Shown: one piece after another, positions 52,482-62,338 of the stretch
Position numbering within the stretch: the first letter of the stretch is position 1
Layout: the number at the start of each line of letters is the position of its first letter
From: Rhodocyclaceae bacterium
Lineage (GTDB): Bacteria; Pseudomonadota; Gammaproteobacteria; Burkholderiales; Ga0077523
Length of the DNA: 64,000 nucleotides
Assembly: GCA_020248405.1 (NCBI GenBank)
Contig: JADCHQ010000001.1
Coordinates: 91,858-155,857 of the forward strand
Direction: 5' to 3'
Notes under the pieces: model-generated
The model's database searches: none
What the model was told of the DNA's origin: nothing
The model's input: only the letters and a program-made list of their open reading frames with translations
Translations under genes and position numbers: made by a program

Positions 52482-53593
52482 ACCCGCCCGCTGAACCCGG
52501 CATGCCCGTGCAGGCCGTGGACACACCGGCTCTGCTGCTTGACCTGGATGCCTTCGAGTTCAACCTGGAAGCCCTGGACCGTTCGCTGGCCGGCCATACG
52601 GTACGGGTACGCCCCCATGCCAAGAGCCACAAATGCGCCGCCATCGCCCGAGCACAGATGGCGCGCGGCGCGGTGGGCGTGTGCTGCCAGAAGGTGAGCG
52701 AGGCCGAGGCGCTGGTGGACGGCGGCGTGGGCAACGTGCTGGTGAGCAACGAGATCATCGGCGAACGCAAGCTCGCGCGCCTGGCGGCACTGGCCGGGCG
52801 CGCGCAATTGGGCGTGCTGGTGGACGACCCGCAGGGCGCGGCAACCCTCGCTGCCGCCGTGGCGGCGGTCGGCACCCGCCTGGACGTGTATGTGGAAGTG
52901 GACGTGGGTGCCGGGCGCTGCGGCGTGGCGCCGGGCGAACCCGCCGCCGCGCTGGCCACCCTGGTGGCGCGGCAACCGGGACTGCACTTCGCCGGCCTGC
53001 ACGCCTATCAAGGCGCGGCGCAGCACCTGCGCGCCCCCGAGGCGCGCGCCGCCGCCATCGACACCGCCGTGGCGGGCGTGCGCGCCACCCAGACAGCGCT
53101 GGCGCGCGCCGGCCTGCACGCGGCGGTGGTCACGGGTGCCGGCACGGGCACCTACCTGCTGGAGGCCGCCAGCGGCGTCTACAACGAAATCCAGCCCGGC
53201 TCTTACGTATTCATGGACGCCGACTACCAGCGCAATCTCGATGCTGACGGCGCACCCCTGTCCACCTTCCGCCAGAGCCTGTACCTGCTCGCCACGGTGA
53301 TGAGCCGGCCGCGACCCGGGCGCGCCGTGGTGGACGCGGGCCTGAAGGCGCACTCCGTGGACTCGGGCATGCCGCTGGTGGCGGACTTCGCCGGTGCGCG
53401 CTACACCCGCGCCTCGGACGAACACGGGGTACTGGAACTGGCGCCCGGCACCGAACTGCCCTTGGGCGCCCGCATCCGCCTCGTTCCCGGCCACTGCGAC
53501 CCCACCGTGAACCTGCACGAATGGATCGTGGGCGTGCGCGGCGGCGTGGTGGAATGCCTGTGGCCCGTGGACGCCCGCGGCGCCTTTTTCTGA
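52478..53593 (+). CDS. D-threonine aldolase-like PLP enzyme
   Basis: A 371-residue fold-III PLP enzyme. The Schiff-base lysine is in PHAKSHKC (Lys49), with the conserved DTPALLLDLDAFEFNL N-terminus and a C-terminal metal site GHCDPT (His339, Asp341). These are hallmarks of the DSD1/D-TA family, which cleaves D-beta-hydroxy amino acids such as D-threonine or 3-hydroxy-D-aspartate to an aldehyde and glycine using PLP and a divalent metal. The start overlaps the small membrane-protein gene. Confidence 0.87.
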   Translation: MNPPAEPGMPVQAVDTPALLLDLDAFEFNLEALDRSLAGHTVRVRPHAKSHKCAAIARAQMARGAVGVCCQKVSEAEALVDGGVGNVLVSNEIIGERKLARLAALAGRAQLGVLVDDPQGAATLAAAVAAVGTRLDVYVEVDVGAGRCGVAPGEPAAALATLVARQPGLHFAGLHAYQGAAQHLRAPEARAAAIDTAVAGVRATQTALARAGLHAAVVTGAGTGTYLLEAASGVYNEIQPGSYVFMDADYQRNLDADGAPLSTFRQSLYLLATVMSRPRPGRAVVDAGLKAHSVDSGMPLVADFAGARYTRASDEHGVLELAPGTELPLGARIRLVPGHCDPTVNLHEWIVGVRGGVVECLWPVDARGAFF

Positions 53594-53622
53594 CTCCCCG
53601 AAACTCTCGCCCAGGACATCCC

Positions 53623-54918
53623 ATGGCCGGTCCGCGCTACCCCGGATTCGACACCCTCGCTCTGCACGCCGGGCAGCAGCCCGACCCCACCACCGGGGCG
53701 CGTGCCGTGCCCATTTTCCAGAGCACGTCCTTCGTGTTCCGCGACACCGACCACGCTGCGGCGCTGTTCAACATGGAGCGCGCCGGCCACGTGTACTCGC
53801 GCATCTCCAACCCCACCGTGGCGGTGCTGGAGGAGCGCATGGCGGCCCTGGAAGGCGGCGTGGCGGGCCTCGCCACCGCCAGCGGCCAGGCGGCGCTGCA
53901 CCTGGGCCTGGCCACCATCGCAGGCGCCGGCTGCCACGTGGTGGCCAGCCGCTCGCTCTACGGCGGCTCGCACAATCTGCTGCACTACACCCTGCGCCGA
54001 TTCGGCATTCACACCACCTTCGTTAATCCGCGCGACCTGGACGCCTGGCGCGCCGCCATCTGTCCGAATACGCGGGTGCTTTACGCCGAGACGCTCGGCA
54101 ACCCGGGCCTCGACGTGCTGGACGTTCCGGCCGTGGCGGAAATCGCTCACGCAGCCAGGTTGCCGCTGTTCCTCGACTGCACCTTCACCACGCCGTGGCT
54201 CATGCGCCCGCTGGACCTGGGCGCGGATCTGCTCATGCACTCGGCCACCAAGTTCCTCGGCGGTCACGGCGTTGCCATCGGCGGGGTGCTGGTGGACGGC
54301 GGGCGCTTCGACTGGGAGGCTTCGGGCCGCTTCCCCGAGCTCACCGAGCCCTACGACGGCTTCCACGGCATGGACTTCCAGGAAGAGTCCACCGTAGCGG
54401 CGTTCTCCCTGCGCGCGCGCCGCGAGGGCCTGCGCGACTTCGGCGCCTGCATGGCGCCAGCCACCGCCTTCCAGATTCTGCAGGGCATCGAGACACTGGG
54501 CGTGCGCATGGAGCGCCACGTGTCCAACACCCGCAAGGTGGTGGAGTTCCTCGCCTCGAACCCGGCGGTGGCCTCGGTGAGCTACCCCGAACTGCCCTCG
54601 CACCCCGACCACGCACTGGCGAAGCGGCTGCTGCCGCGCGGCTGCGGTGCGGTGTTCACCTTCGAGATCAGGGGCGGCCGCCCGGCGGGCCGCAAACTGA
54701 TCGAGACGCTCAAGGTGTTCTCGCACCTGGCCAACGTGGGCGATGCCAAGTCGCTGGTGATTCACCCCGCCAGCACCACGCACTTCCGCATGGACGACGA
54801 CGCGCTGCGCGCCGCCGGCATCGGCCCGGGCACCATCCGCCTTTCGGTGGGCCTGGAGGATCCGCAGGACCTGATGGACGACCTCTCCGGCGCGCTGCGC
54901 GCCTCGCAGAAGGCCTGA
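53623..54918 (+). CDS. O-acetylhomoserine sulfhydrylase-type PLP enzyme (Cys/Met metabolism)
   Basis: A 431-residue trans-sulfuration-family enzyme. The N-terminal [31 protein letters not shown] is typical of O-acetylhomoserine aminocarboxypropyltransferase (MetY). The PLP lysine is Lys210 in [34 protein letters not shown] carries the phosphate-binding loop. It could alternatively be a cystathionine gamma-lyase or methionine gamma-lyase relative. It follows the aldolase by 29 bp and precedes the hydrolase by 4 bp. Confidence 0.87.
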   Translation: MAGPRYPGFDTLALHAGQQPDPTTGARAVPIFQSTSFVFRDTDHAAALFNMERAGHVYSRISNPTVAVLEERMAALEGGVAGLATASGQAALHLGLATIAGAGCHVVASRSLYGGSHNLLHYTLRRFGIHTTFVNPRDLDAWRAAICPNTRVLYAETLGNPGLDVLDVPAVAEIAHAARLPLFLDCTFTTPWLMRPLDLGADLLMHSATKFLGGHGVAIGGVLVDGGRFDWEASGRFPELTEPYDGFHGMDFQEESTVAAFSLRARREGLRDFGACMAPATAFQILQGIETLGVRMERHVSNTRKVVEFLASNPAVASVSYPELPSHPDHALAKRLLPRGCGAVFTFEIRGGRPAGRKLIETLKVFSHLANVGDAKSLVIHPASTTHFRMDDDALRAAGIGPGTIRLSVGLEDPQDLMDDLSGALRASQKA

Positions 54919-54922
54919 GCCC

Positions 54923-55711
54923 ATGGAACTCAACGTCAACGGCGCCGCCGTCTACGCCTACAGCGGCGGCAAGACCTTCGATGCCGCCCTGCCCTGCGTG
55001 GTGTTCGTGCACGGCGCGGAAAACGATCACAGCGTGTGGGTACTGCAGAGCCGCTACCTTGCCCATCACGGCTTCGGGGTGCTCGCCCTTGACCTGCCTG
55101 GCCACGGCCGCTCCGGTGGTGCGCCGCTGGCGAGCGTGGAGGCCATCGCCGACTGGATTCCCGCGGTTCTCGACGCAGCCGGCGTGAAGGCCGCGGCGCT
55201 GGTGGGCCACAGCATGGGTTCCCTGGTGGCCATCGAGTGCGCCGCGCGCCACCCGGCGCGGGTCGCAAAGATCGCGCTGCTGGGCAGCGCCTTTCCCATG
55301 AAGGTGTCCGACGAGCTGCTCACAGCCACCCGCGACGACGAACCGCGCGCCCAGGACATGGTGAATATCTGGTCCCACGCCGCCATCGCCCACTATCCCA
55401 GCAATCCAGGACCGGGCTTCTGGGTCATGGGCGAGGGACTGCGGCTGATGCAGCGCCAGAAGCCCGGCGTGATGCACGTGGACTTCGCCGCCTGCAACGC
55501 CTACGCCAACGGCGAAGCGGCAGCGAAGGAGGTGAAGTGTCCGGCACTGATGATCCTGGGCCGGCGCGACGTGATGACACCGCCGCGCGCGGCGAAGGCC
55601 ATTGCCGCTGCGCTGCCCGCGGTGCGCACCGTGGAGATCGCCGGCAGCGGCCACGCGCTCATGGCCGAGAAGCCCGACGAGGTGCTGGACAGCCTGCGCG
55701 CGTTTCTGTGA
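54923..55711 (+). CDS. alpha/beta hydrolase
   Basis: A 262-residue hydrolase. The oxyanion strand is FVHGAENDHSVW, the nucleophile elbow GHSMGS holds Ser97, and the triad is completed by Asp in LGRRDVMTPP and His in AGSGHALMAEKP. The lid region is short. Substrate unknown; esterase or C-C hydrolase are both possible. Last gene of the 51802 operon. Confidence 0.88.
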   Translation: MELNVNGAAVYAYSGGKTFDAALPCVVFVHGAENDHSVWVLQSRYLAHHGFGVLALDLPGHGRSGGAPLASVEAIADWIPAVLDAAGVKAAALVGHSMGSLVAIECAARHPARVAKIALLGSAFPMKVSDELLTATRDDEPRAQDMVNIWSHAAIAHYPSNPGPGFWVMGEGLRLMQRQKPGVMHVDFAACNAYANGEAAAKEVKCPALMILGRRDVMTPPRAAKAIAAALPAVRTVEIAGSGHALMAEKPDEVLDSLRAFL

Positions 55712-55715
55712 CGTC

Positions 55716-55735
55716 CCCGGGGCACGCGCCCCGGG
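55716..55735. terminator. hairpin between convergent hydrolase and peroxiredoxin genes
   Basis: CCCGGGGC-ACGC-GCCCCGGG is a perfect 8-bp stem in the 30-bp gap. No U-tract in either direction. Confidence 0.45.
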
Positions 55736-55741
55736 TGTGCC

Positions 55742-56269
55742 TCACGGCAGGTAGTTGATGGCCTTCTCCGCCTGCTTGAGCAGGGTCTCGGCGTCGGAGA
55801 CCTCGAACTTGCCGCCCGCCTCCACGTTGAGAGCCTTCACCACGCCATCCACCACGATGGCGGAGAAGCGCTGCATGCGCGTGCCGAAGCCGCGCGACTC
55901 CAGGTCCAGCGCCAGGCCCAGCGCCTTGGTGAAGGTGGCCGACCCGTCGCCCAGCATGCGCACCTTGCCCTGGGTGCCCTGCTCGCGGCCCCAGGCGCCC
56001 ATGACGAAGGCGTCGTTCACCGACAGGCACCAGATCTCGTCGAAGCCGGCCTTGCGCAGCGCGTCGTAGTGCTCGAGGTAGCCCGGCAGGTGCTTGGCCG
56101 AGCAGGTGGGCGTGAAGGCGCCAGGCAGTCCGAACAGGGCGATCTTCTTGCCCGCCGCGGCCTGGTCCACTTCCACCGCGGCCGGACCCACGGGGCAACC
56201 CTCGGTGGCCACCTCGATGTACTCGTACAGCGTTCCGGCCGGCAGCCGGTCACCCACCTGAATCGTCAT
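55742..56269 (-). CDS. peroxiredoxin (Prx5/redoxin family)
   Basis: A 175-residue thiol peroxidase reducing H2O2 and organic hydroperoxides. The peroxidatic Cys56 is in PGAFTPTCSAKHLPGYL, the PxxxTxxC motif of atypical Prx5-like enzymes. No second redox Cys typical of 2-Cys peroxiredoxins is close by. ATG 56269 has AAGGAG 7 bases upstream, and TAGAAT at 56306-56311 is the likely -10. Confidence 0.93.
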   Translation of the reverse strand: MTIQVGDRLPAGTLYEYIEVATEGCPVGPAAVEVDQAAAGKKIALFGLPGAFTPTCSAKHLPGYLEHYDALRKAGFDEIWCLSVNDAFVMGAWGREQGTQGKVRMLGDGSATFTKALGLALDLESRGFGTRMQRFSAIVVDGVVKALNVEAGGKFEVSDAETLLKQAEKAINYLP

Positions 56270-56305
56270 GGCGATGCTCCTTGTTGGTTGCAGCGAAAGC
56301 GGCGG

Positions 56306-56311
56306 ATTCTA
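56306..56311 (-). promoter_or_regulatory. -10 element (TAGAAT) for the peroxiredoxin gene
   Basis: On the minus strand, 37 bp before the ATG at 56269. It forms a divergent promoter with the greB -10 at 56330-56335. Confidence 0.45.
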
Positions 56312-56329
56312 CCCCCGTACAGGCGCCGC

Positions 56330-56335
56330 TATACT
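56330..56335 (+). promoter_or_regulatory. -10 element (TATACT) for greB
   Basis: TATACT, five of six to consensus, about 39 bp before ATG 56374. Confidence 0.45.
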
Positions 56336-56373
56336 CCTTCGCCCATTCCTGCAGCCCCAGCGGCGCCCACGCC

Positions 56374-56928
56374 ATGAGCAAGGCCTTCACCCGCGAAACC
56401 GAGCAGGAAGACGACGAGGTCGACGAGCCCTCGTCCCTGCCCGCGGGCACCAAGAACTACATCACGCCCTCGGGCTACGCCCGCCTCAAGACCGAAGCGC
56501 TGCAACTGCTGGACAAGGAGCGCCCCGAGCTCACCCGTGTGATCGCCTGGGCCGCCTCCAACGGCGACCGTTCCGAGAACGCCGACTACATCTACGGCAA
56601 GCGCCGCCTGCGAGAGATCGACCGGCGCATCCGTTTCCTCACCCGCCGCCTGGACGCCGCGGAAGTGGTGGACCCCGCCGCCCGCGAGCCCACCGACCAG
56701 GTGTTCTTCGGCGCCACCGTCACCGTGACCCGCGGCGACGGCCGCGAAGCCACCTACGCCATCGTGGGCATCGACGAAGCCGACGCCGCCCGCGGGCGCA
56801 TCAGCTGGATCTCGCCCCTGGCCCGCGCCCTCATCAAGGCACGCGAAGGCGACAGCGTGGTTCTGCGCACGCCAGCGGGCGAGGAGGTGCTGGAAATCCA
56901 GTCGGTCGCCTATCGGGCCATCGACTGA
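56374..56928 (+). CDS. greB: transcription elongation factor GreB
   Basis: A 184-residue factor that stimulates transcript cleavage in backtracked RNA polymerase. The N-terminal coiled coil carries the acidic tip with Asp65 and Glu68 (SNGDRSENADYIYGKRRLREIDRRIRFL); the C-terminal FKBP-like domain ends VLEIQSVAYR. The basic patch and the KRRLREIDRRIRFL stretch distinguish GreB from GreA. Preceded by an acidic N-terminal extension (EQEDDEVDEPSS). No clear Shine-Dalgarno. Confidence 0.92.
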   Translation: MSKAFTRETEQEDDEVDEPSSLPAGTKNYITPSGYARLKTEALQLLDKERPELTRVIAWAASNGDRSENADYIYGKRRLREIDRRIRFLTRRLDAAEVVDPAAREPTDQVFFGATVTVTRGDGREATYAIVGIDEADAARGRISWISPLARALIKAREGDSVVLRTPAGEEVLEIQSVAYRAID

Positions 56929-57053
56929 CTGGCTGGAGCGGCGCTCCCGCGGCGGCGGGCGCGACACCGGAACCCCGGACCCGGTACAACTCCCATGAAG
57001 AGTCCCGGATCACCCCAAACCGCCTGTTTGATTCCAGTGATGTACGGCAACGC

Positions 57054-58486
57054 CTACTGCTTGTTGAAGTAGGGGCCTCGGTCGGGCCATAAAGCCGGAA
57101 GGACGTGAACCAGCCCTTGCCCTGGACCGTTTGCACGAAGTTGGCATTGGAGATTGGAGCCTGGCGGCTTGGCAGGTCCAAAATAGAGGTCGACCGAGCC
57201 ATCGCCATTCCTGTCGAGGCCTTCCTTGCGCGAAGAGATGTCGGCAGCACCCTGCGGCGAAAGAAGCGGGCGCCGCGTCAGGTTGTCATAGAGCGTGACC
57301 GACCAGAATTGCTCGACCGGTGCGTTGGGGGGCACCCTCAGGCGATAGCTCTCGCCGCCATCCAGCCACGCCCCTGCCTGGTCCTTGGCGGCATCGAGAT
57401 AGACCTGGCCGAAACCCGCCGTCTTGCCCTGCATGCCGACGGAATAATCGATGGCCTCCTAGAACCAGCACACGCGCTCGTCGAACTGCGCAAAATCCTT
57501 GGTCTGCTGGTCGCGGGCGACCATATTCGAGTATTCCCAGTACGCGTCCGCGCCAGATCCTCGTGTCGGGAAAGAGTTTGTCGTAAGCAGTGGCCCGCGC
57601 CATCCAGTCGCCGGCCACGGCCGCATCGGTCAGGATCTTCCGGGTCCGGTCATCGGGCGTGAAGGGTTTGCCCTTTTCGATGCCGAGCGAGCGCAACATC
57701 GCCAGGAAGCAGCCATCGCGTACCTCGGGTGGCTCAGGCTCGAGCACGGCCTTGAGCTGTTGCCAGTAGCTCAGGTCGTTGGGTTGCTGAGACGCCCACT
57801 CCTTGCCGCCAACGGGAATGTACTTGGTGATGCCGGGCCTGGCGCGATCGGCCCAGGCATACAGCCGGTGCTCGCGCACTGTGGCTTCGGCTTCCGCCTT
57901 GTCCGCCGCCAAGCCGCGTGGGGCGAACCACACCTGGTTGGTGGGCGAGCGCATGACGATGTAGCCGGGGGCCTGCACGACCTTGCCGCCGGCCGGCAGG
58001 ATCAGGTACTTGCCACCCTTGCCTTTGCCGGGCCCCCTCTGTCACCTGTCGGTGACGGGGCGCTGCCAAACGCCGAGCACGCCGCCCGCGGTAACGCCAG
58101 CCGGCACGTGGACCACCAGCGGGCCCTTTCGGCCACGTTCGAGAAACTCATGGCGTAGAGCATCGTCAGGTTCGGCGTAAGCATCCCTGCCTTGTCCTTG
58201 AGCGTCTGGTACTGGACGATCTCGCCGTCCTGGACGCCGAACACATGGAGTTGCGCGGGATGCAACCCGTGAAAGCCGACGGCCGGAAGCGCCCATAGGT
58301 ACGCCTGCGTGGCGCGCTGGAAGTCCATCTCGTCATAGATCGTCTTCAGTGCCGCCTGGGACAGGTAGCCGTTCTCGATCTGCAATTTCCCCATGCCCGT
58401 ATCGGGGTTTGCGCGTGGACGCCAATGCCGGCCCATATGCAAGCGAGGGCCGCAGCCAGGGCGACAGCGTTCTTGTGGCGGGTCAT
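57054..58486 (-). pseudogene. degraded DUF1254/DUF1214 secreted protein
   Basis: Pieces of one protein can be followed in order. A signal peptide (MTRHKNAVALAAALACIWAG) leads to the DUF1254 part (DFQRATQAYLWALPAVGFHG; LTPNLTMLYAMSFSNV), a middle part (YIVMRSPTNQVWFAPRGL) and the DUF1214 C-terminus (QFWSVTLYDNLTRRPLL, DLYFGPAKPPG). Between them are frameshifts near 58400, 58125 and 57500, an in-frame TGA at about 58039-58041 and an in-frame TAG at 57459-57461 where an aromatic residue is expected (CWF-stop-EAIDYSVG). Family function is unknown. Clearly non-functional if the sequence is right. Confidence 0.85.
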
Positions 58487-58553
58487 TTGAACTCCAAATG
58501 GGCGGGTTTTGTGGTGCATTGGCTCGACCATACGGGCGGCACGAGCGGGCCTG

Positions 58554-60008
58554 TCATGACCGCTCCATCAAGGGCGGCAGCTTCCACGTCCCGTCCATCG
58601 ACGGCTGCCAGGGCCCGGGTAGGCGGGCAACGAAGACGCACAGCCCCTTTGGCGCGGGCACTGCCGGCAGCGTCAGCACCATGGCTCGGCGCGCAGATTC
58701 ACCCAGGCCCATGAGTACAGCGTATTGTCGATCGGCGTGACGATGTCCTTGTCCGCAGCAGGCGCCGCCCCGGTTGGCAGGCAAGCGAAAACGTGGTCGG
58801 CCGTCTTGCGCGCCCACTCCATCCACCAACCGTGAACCTGCCCCGCCAAGCCTGCCGCCAACGGCCGCGCTGGCCCGCCGCGCGAGCCCTCGAAGGCGAG
58901 TCCGCCGCAGCCTCAATACTGGTCCGGCATGAAGCCGCCGCCGATCGGCGAACCCCCGACGGCACGGCCCGTGACCACCTCGCGCTGGTGGAACTGCGCA
59001 GCCTGCACGAAGGGATCGGTATCGCCCAGGATCGATCGCATCGCCGGGAACACTTCCTCGATCTGCGGCGCGACGGCGGCGAAGGCATCCTCGCGAAAGG
59101 CGACGATGCGCAATCCGAACACGGCGTGGAAGCCGGAGCGGTCGATCAGCAGCCGGCGGTCGCGGTTGGCAAGGGCGTCGGGCTCCGCCGCCTGGCGGAG
59201 CCAGGCGGCGCGCGGGCGATCGACGCTCTGCTTCAGCCCCTCGAGTTCGCCAGCGCTCCATTGCGCCCAAGCCAGGTCCTGCAGCGGTTTCAACACCTCT
59301 CGGCTGGTCTCGCCATGGCGCGTGGCAACCAGACCCACGTGCTCCTTGCGCAGCGCCACCACCTCGAGCCGCTGCGCCTCGCCTTGGTACTCACCGGCCA
59401 GCCACGTGTATGCCTCGGTGGTTGCGTCCTCGGGAAGACTGGGCCCGAAGCGGGTGAGCAGCGCGCGCCGCCCGTACCCGTGCCAGGCGCTCTTCGTGCC
59501 TCGGGTCATTCAGCGCAGGGCGGGGGCCGGCGCGCAGATACAACAGGGAGGCTTGCAGCGCCTCGATGCTCTCGCTCTGCCCCTTGGCCTCGATCGCGGC
59601 AAACCAAACGTCGAACAAGCCCTGTGCACTGCTGCGCATGAGTTCCAGGCCAGCCAGGCCACGGATTGCCCAACCGAGCACGGGGTCGGACTGGTTCCTG
59701 TCGATGGCCATCAACCTGATGGCGATGTTGGCTGCCTGCTCACAGGAGATCGACAGGTCGTACAGCCGTTTGCCCTGCGAATCCGTCATCTCGCGGCGCT
59801 GCTGCTCGCCGAGGCGCATGAACGCGCCAGCGGCGCTCTCGCACATGGAGACCTGAGCACGGGCTTCGGCCAGCTCGGCGATGGCTTGGAGCGCGATGGC
59901 AGCATCGGCGCGTTGCCGGTTGAGCATCTCCCACGCAGACAGCAGGAGGCGGAAGCAGGTCAGCTCGCGGTCTCTGGGCGGAAAGAGATTGACGAAATCG
60001 AGCCGCAC
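58554..60008 (-). pseudogene. fragmented gene(s) of unknown function
   Basis: A helical protein can be read from GTG 60008 (MRLDFVNLFPPRDRELTCFR) to about 59480. It then continues in another frame (RRALLTRFGPSLPEDATTEAYTWL) to a stop near 58913. A further piece (HGWWMEWARKTADHVFACLPTG, then LTLPAVPAPKGLCVFVARLPG) is spread over two frames down to 58554. The shift at about 59476 looks like one extra G in a GGG run. I do not recognise the family, and whether one or two genes existed is unclear. Confidence 0.6.
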
Positions 60009-60038
60009 CAGCCGCTGCGCGAAGAGGAAGCGCCTCTC

Positions 60039-60906
60039 TCAAGCGTCGTGTTCAGTGCAGGTCGTGTGCACACGGTTGCGCTGGTACCCGAACCAGCCAG
60101 GCCACTTGCGCGCCCACAAGTCCGTTGGTTCGAAGCAGGTGTACAGCAGGACCTGCGGGCGCGCCTGCGCAGGGGGTGGCAGGGGAAGGCCCTTGTTGCC
60201 CTCCCGGCACTGCCAGCCGAGGAAGCGGTCGCGCCCCGTCTGCCATTAGCGCCGCGTCCAGAGATCGTGGATCACGGGCACGCTGCGGCCGTCCTGGGTC
60301 ACGCGCATCTGCTGCCCAGTAGCTGCGGAACATCACCGTGGTCACCTGCGGCGCGAAGAGCTTCGGGTTGTCACCCACCGGTTTGGGCAGGCCCAAGACC
60401 GCGCCTTCGGGCGAAAACACCAGCGGGCGAGGGTCAATGGCCTCGATCACGTACTCAACCCCGCTGGCATGGTTGTATCCGATCAGCATGCTCAGTTGCG
60501 CGGCGGCTATGTGGTGCACCTTGGTGCGCCCGAAGCAGAACCGGGGAGATTTGTCGCTGGAGAACGGGTCCTCGTCCGTGGTGTAGATCCTGTCGGCCTT
60601 GGGCGTGAGCGGGTAGATCCAGCGGTGCCGCTGTTGCGTGGAGTCGGGGGCCTCGCTGCGCTCCAGCAGTCCGGCCGACGCGAGGTCCTCGCAGCGGCGG
60701 CACTCTGGACCGCCAACCCCGGTGCCGTGCGGAAACGGGCCTTCCCGAGTGCACAGGTGGCGCATGGCGAACCCGCGGTCCAGGCCCCTCATGATGGCCG
60801 ACAGGCGGGCCTTCGCGCCGCTACTCACCGGATCGCTGGTACGGGTGAACACGAACGAAACGCCCGCAATGAGAGCCGCAACCACGAGTAGCTTGCCCCA
60901 GCTCAA
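60039..60906 (-). pseudogene. interrupted membrane-anchored protein of unknown function
   Basis: From TTG 60906, preceded by GAGAGGGA, the protein begins with one transmembrane segment (WGKLLVVAALIAGVSFVF). It carries cysteine pairs (CTREGPFPHG, CRRCEDLASAGLL). At about 60313 an extra G in a GGG run shifts the frame; the continuation (QQMRVTQDGRSVPVIHDLWTRR) ends at TAA 60246-60248, after which the same frame continues (GRDRFLGWQCREGNKGLPLPPP; WARKWPGWFGYQRNRVHTTC) to TGA 60039-60041. So one frameshift and one in-frame stop interrupt it, unless two genes are involved. Family not recognised. Confidence 0.6.
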
Positions 60907-61252
60907 TACCGTTCCCTCTCGGTGGCCCCGCTGCAGCCGTATCGCGGCAACCCGGAAGGTCAAACCGCATCGTCCGCGCGGCACGAACCTATCCCCCGTC
61001 ACTCCGAGCGGTCAATTGCGATCGACCACGCGCTCCCCGACGCCCCGCGCAAGGACGAGGCGGTGGCGCCTTCGGCCCGGATCAGCGCCCACCCGCCGCG
61101 CCCTCAGGCCGCCACGCGCGCAAATGCCGTGGGCAAGACGGCGGCTGCGCCGGGTTGCAGCCCTCTGGCGGGACGACGCGCCGCCTGCTGTTTATTTCCC
61201 GCGAGAAGGCGTGCAAGCTTGCCGCCTTCGCGCACTCTCCCAAGGCACTGCC
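60907..61252. other. non-coding gap upstream of the methyltransferase gene
   Basis: A 346-bp divergent gap. I see no RNA gene, repeat or clear promoter in it. Open frames crossing it lack conserved content. Confidence 0.4.
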
Positions 61253-62074
61253 ATGACCGCCACCGGCATCTACAACCGCGACTACCTTCTCGACAGCGAC
61301 GTGGAGCCGCTGCGGCTGGAGCGCCAGGCCCGCATCTACGGGTTCGAGGACGATCTGCGCTTCCTGTCCCTGGGGGCGGCAGACCAGGTGCTCGACGCCG
61401 GGTGCGGATCGGGTGCCTACACGCGTGCGATCGCGGGTGCTGTCCCGAACGGCGGGGCCACCGGGGTCGACCGAAGCGCGCCGTACATCGATTTCGCGCG
61501 CCGCGCTGCCGCGGGTGAAGGCGTCGCCAACGCCCGCTTCGAGGTGGGCGACGTGACGGCGTTGCCCTTCGCGGATGGCGCCTTCGATGTGGTCTGGTCG
61601 AAGCATCTCCTGCAGTGGGTGAAGGACCGCGGGCGTGCCCTTGCGGAGTTCCGCCGGGTGTGCCGGCCGGGAGGGCGCGTCGTCGCCTGCAACTTCGATC
61701 ACTTTGGGGTGGTGCAGTACCCCGAGGACCCGCAGTTCACCGCCGACATGGAGCGCTGGTTTTCCGCTGCGCAGGCGGAGATGGGCTTCGACAACCGCAT
61801 GGGACGCAAGCTGCCGCATCTTTTTGCGCAGGCCGGACTCACCGACCTGCGCGTGACCTTCATCCCCGACGCCAGTTTCAGCGGCCTGGGCGGCGATCCC
61901 GAGAAGCGCTGGAACTGGGAGACCCAGTTCACTAGTCTGCTGGGTTTCAGCGCCAGGGTGTTCGGTTCCCACGAGGCCGCGGTGGCGTTCCGCGACCGCC
62001 TCGTGGAGCGCTTCAGCAGGCCCGACGTCTATTCCTACTGCGCCCTGTTCTACGTGGAGGGCCGGGTGCCCTGA
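61253..62074 (+). CDS. class I SAM-dependent methyltransferase (UbiE-like)
   Basis: A 273-residue methyltransferase. Motif I is VLDAGCGSGAYTRAIA, then GVDRSAPYIDFARR, motif II-like VGDVTALPFADGAFDVVWSKHLLQWV and LAEFRRVCRPGGRVV, the pattern of Methyltransf_11/25 small-molecule enzymes. ATG 61253 begins MTATGIYNRDYLLDSD, with AAGG upstream. Intact, unlike its neighbours. Substrate unknown. Confidence 0.87.
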   Translation: MTATGIYNRDYLLDSDVEPLRLERQARIYGFEDDLRFLSLGAADQVLDAGCGSGAYTRAIAGAVPNGGATGVDRSAPYIDFARRAAAGEGVANARFEVGDVTALPFADGAFDVVWSKHLLQWVKDRGRALAEFRRVCRPGGRVVACNFDHFGVVQYPEDPQFTADMERWFSAAQAEMGFDNRMGRKLPHLFAQAGLTDLRVTFIPDASFSGLGGDPEKRWNWETQFTSLLGFSARVFGSHEAAVAFRDRLVERFSRPDVYSYCALFYVEGRVP

Positions 62075-62338
62075 GCCTCGGCGTGCCGATGGGTGTTGCA
62101 AACCCCGTCTTGCACACGCTGGGTTTGTATCCGCCGCAACCACCCGTTGGTTGTACCGCGGGCCGGTCATCGGGCGCTCGCGTGCGGGTGCGCGGTTGCG
62201 CGCAGGCACCCCAGCGGGCCGCGCAGCCGCGGAAGTCCCTCCAAAGGACGGCCACCGATACTGACTGCCAACACGAGTCGCGGCCGGTGAAGGTGGTGAC
62301 CCGCCACCACGACCCCACGACGCTCCGAACGCAGATGG

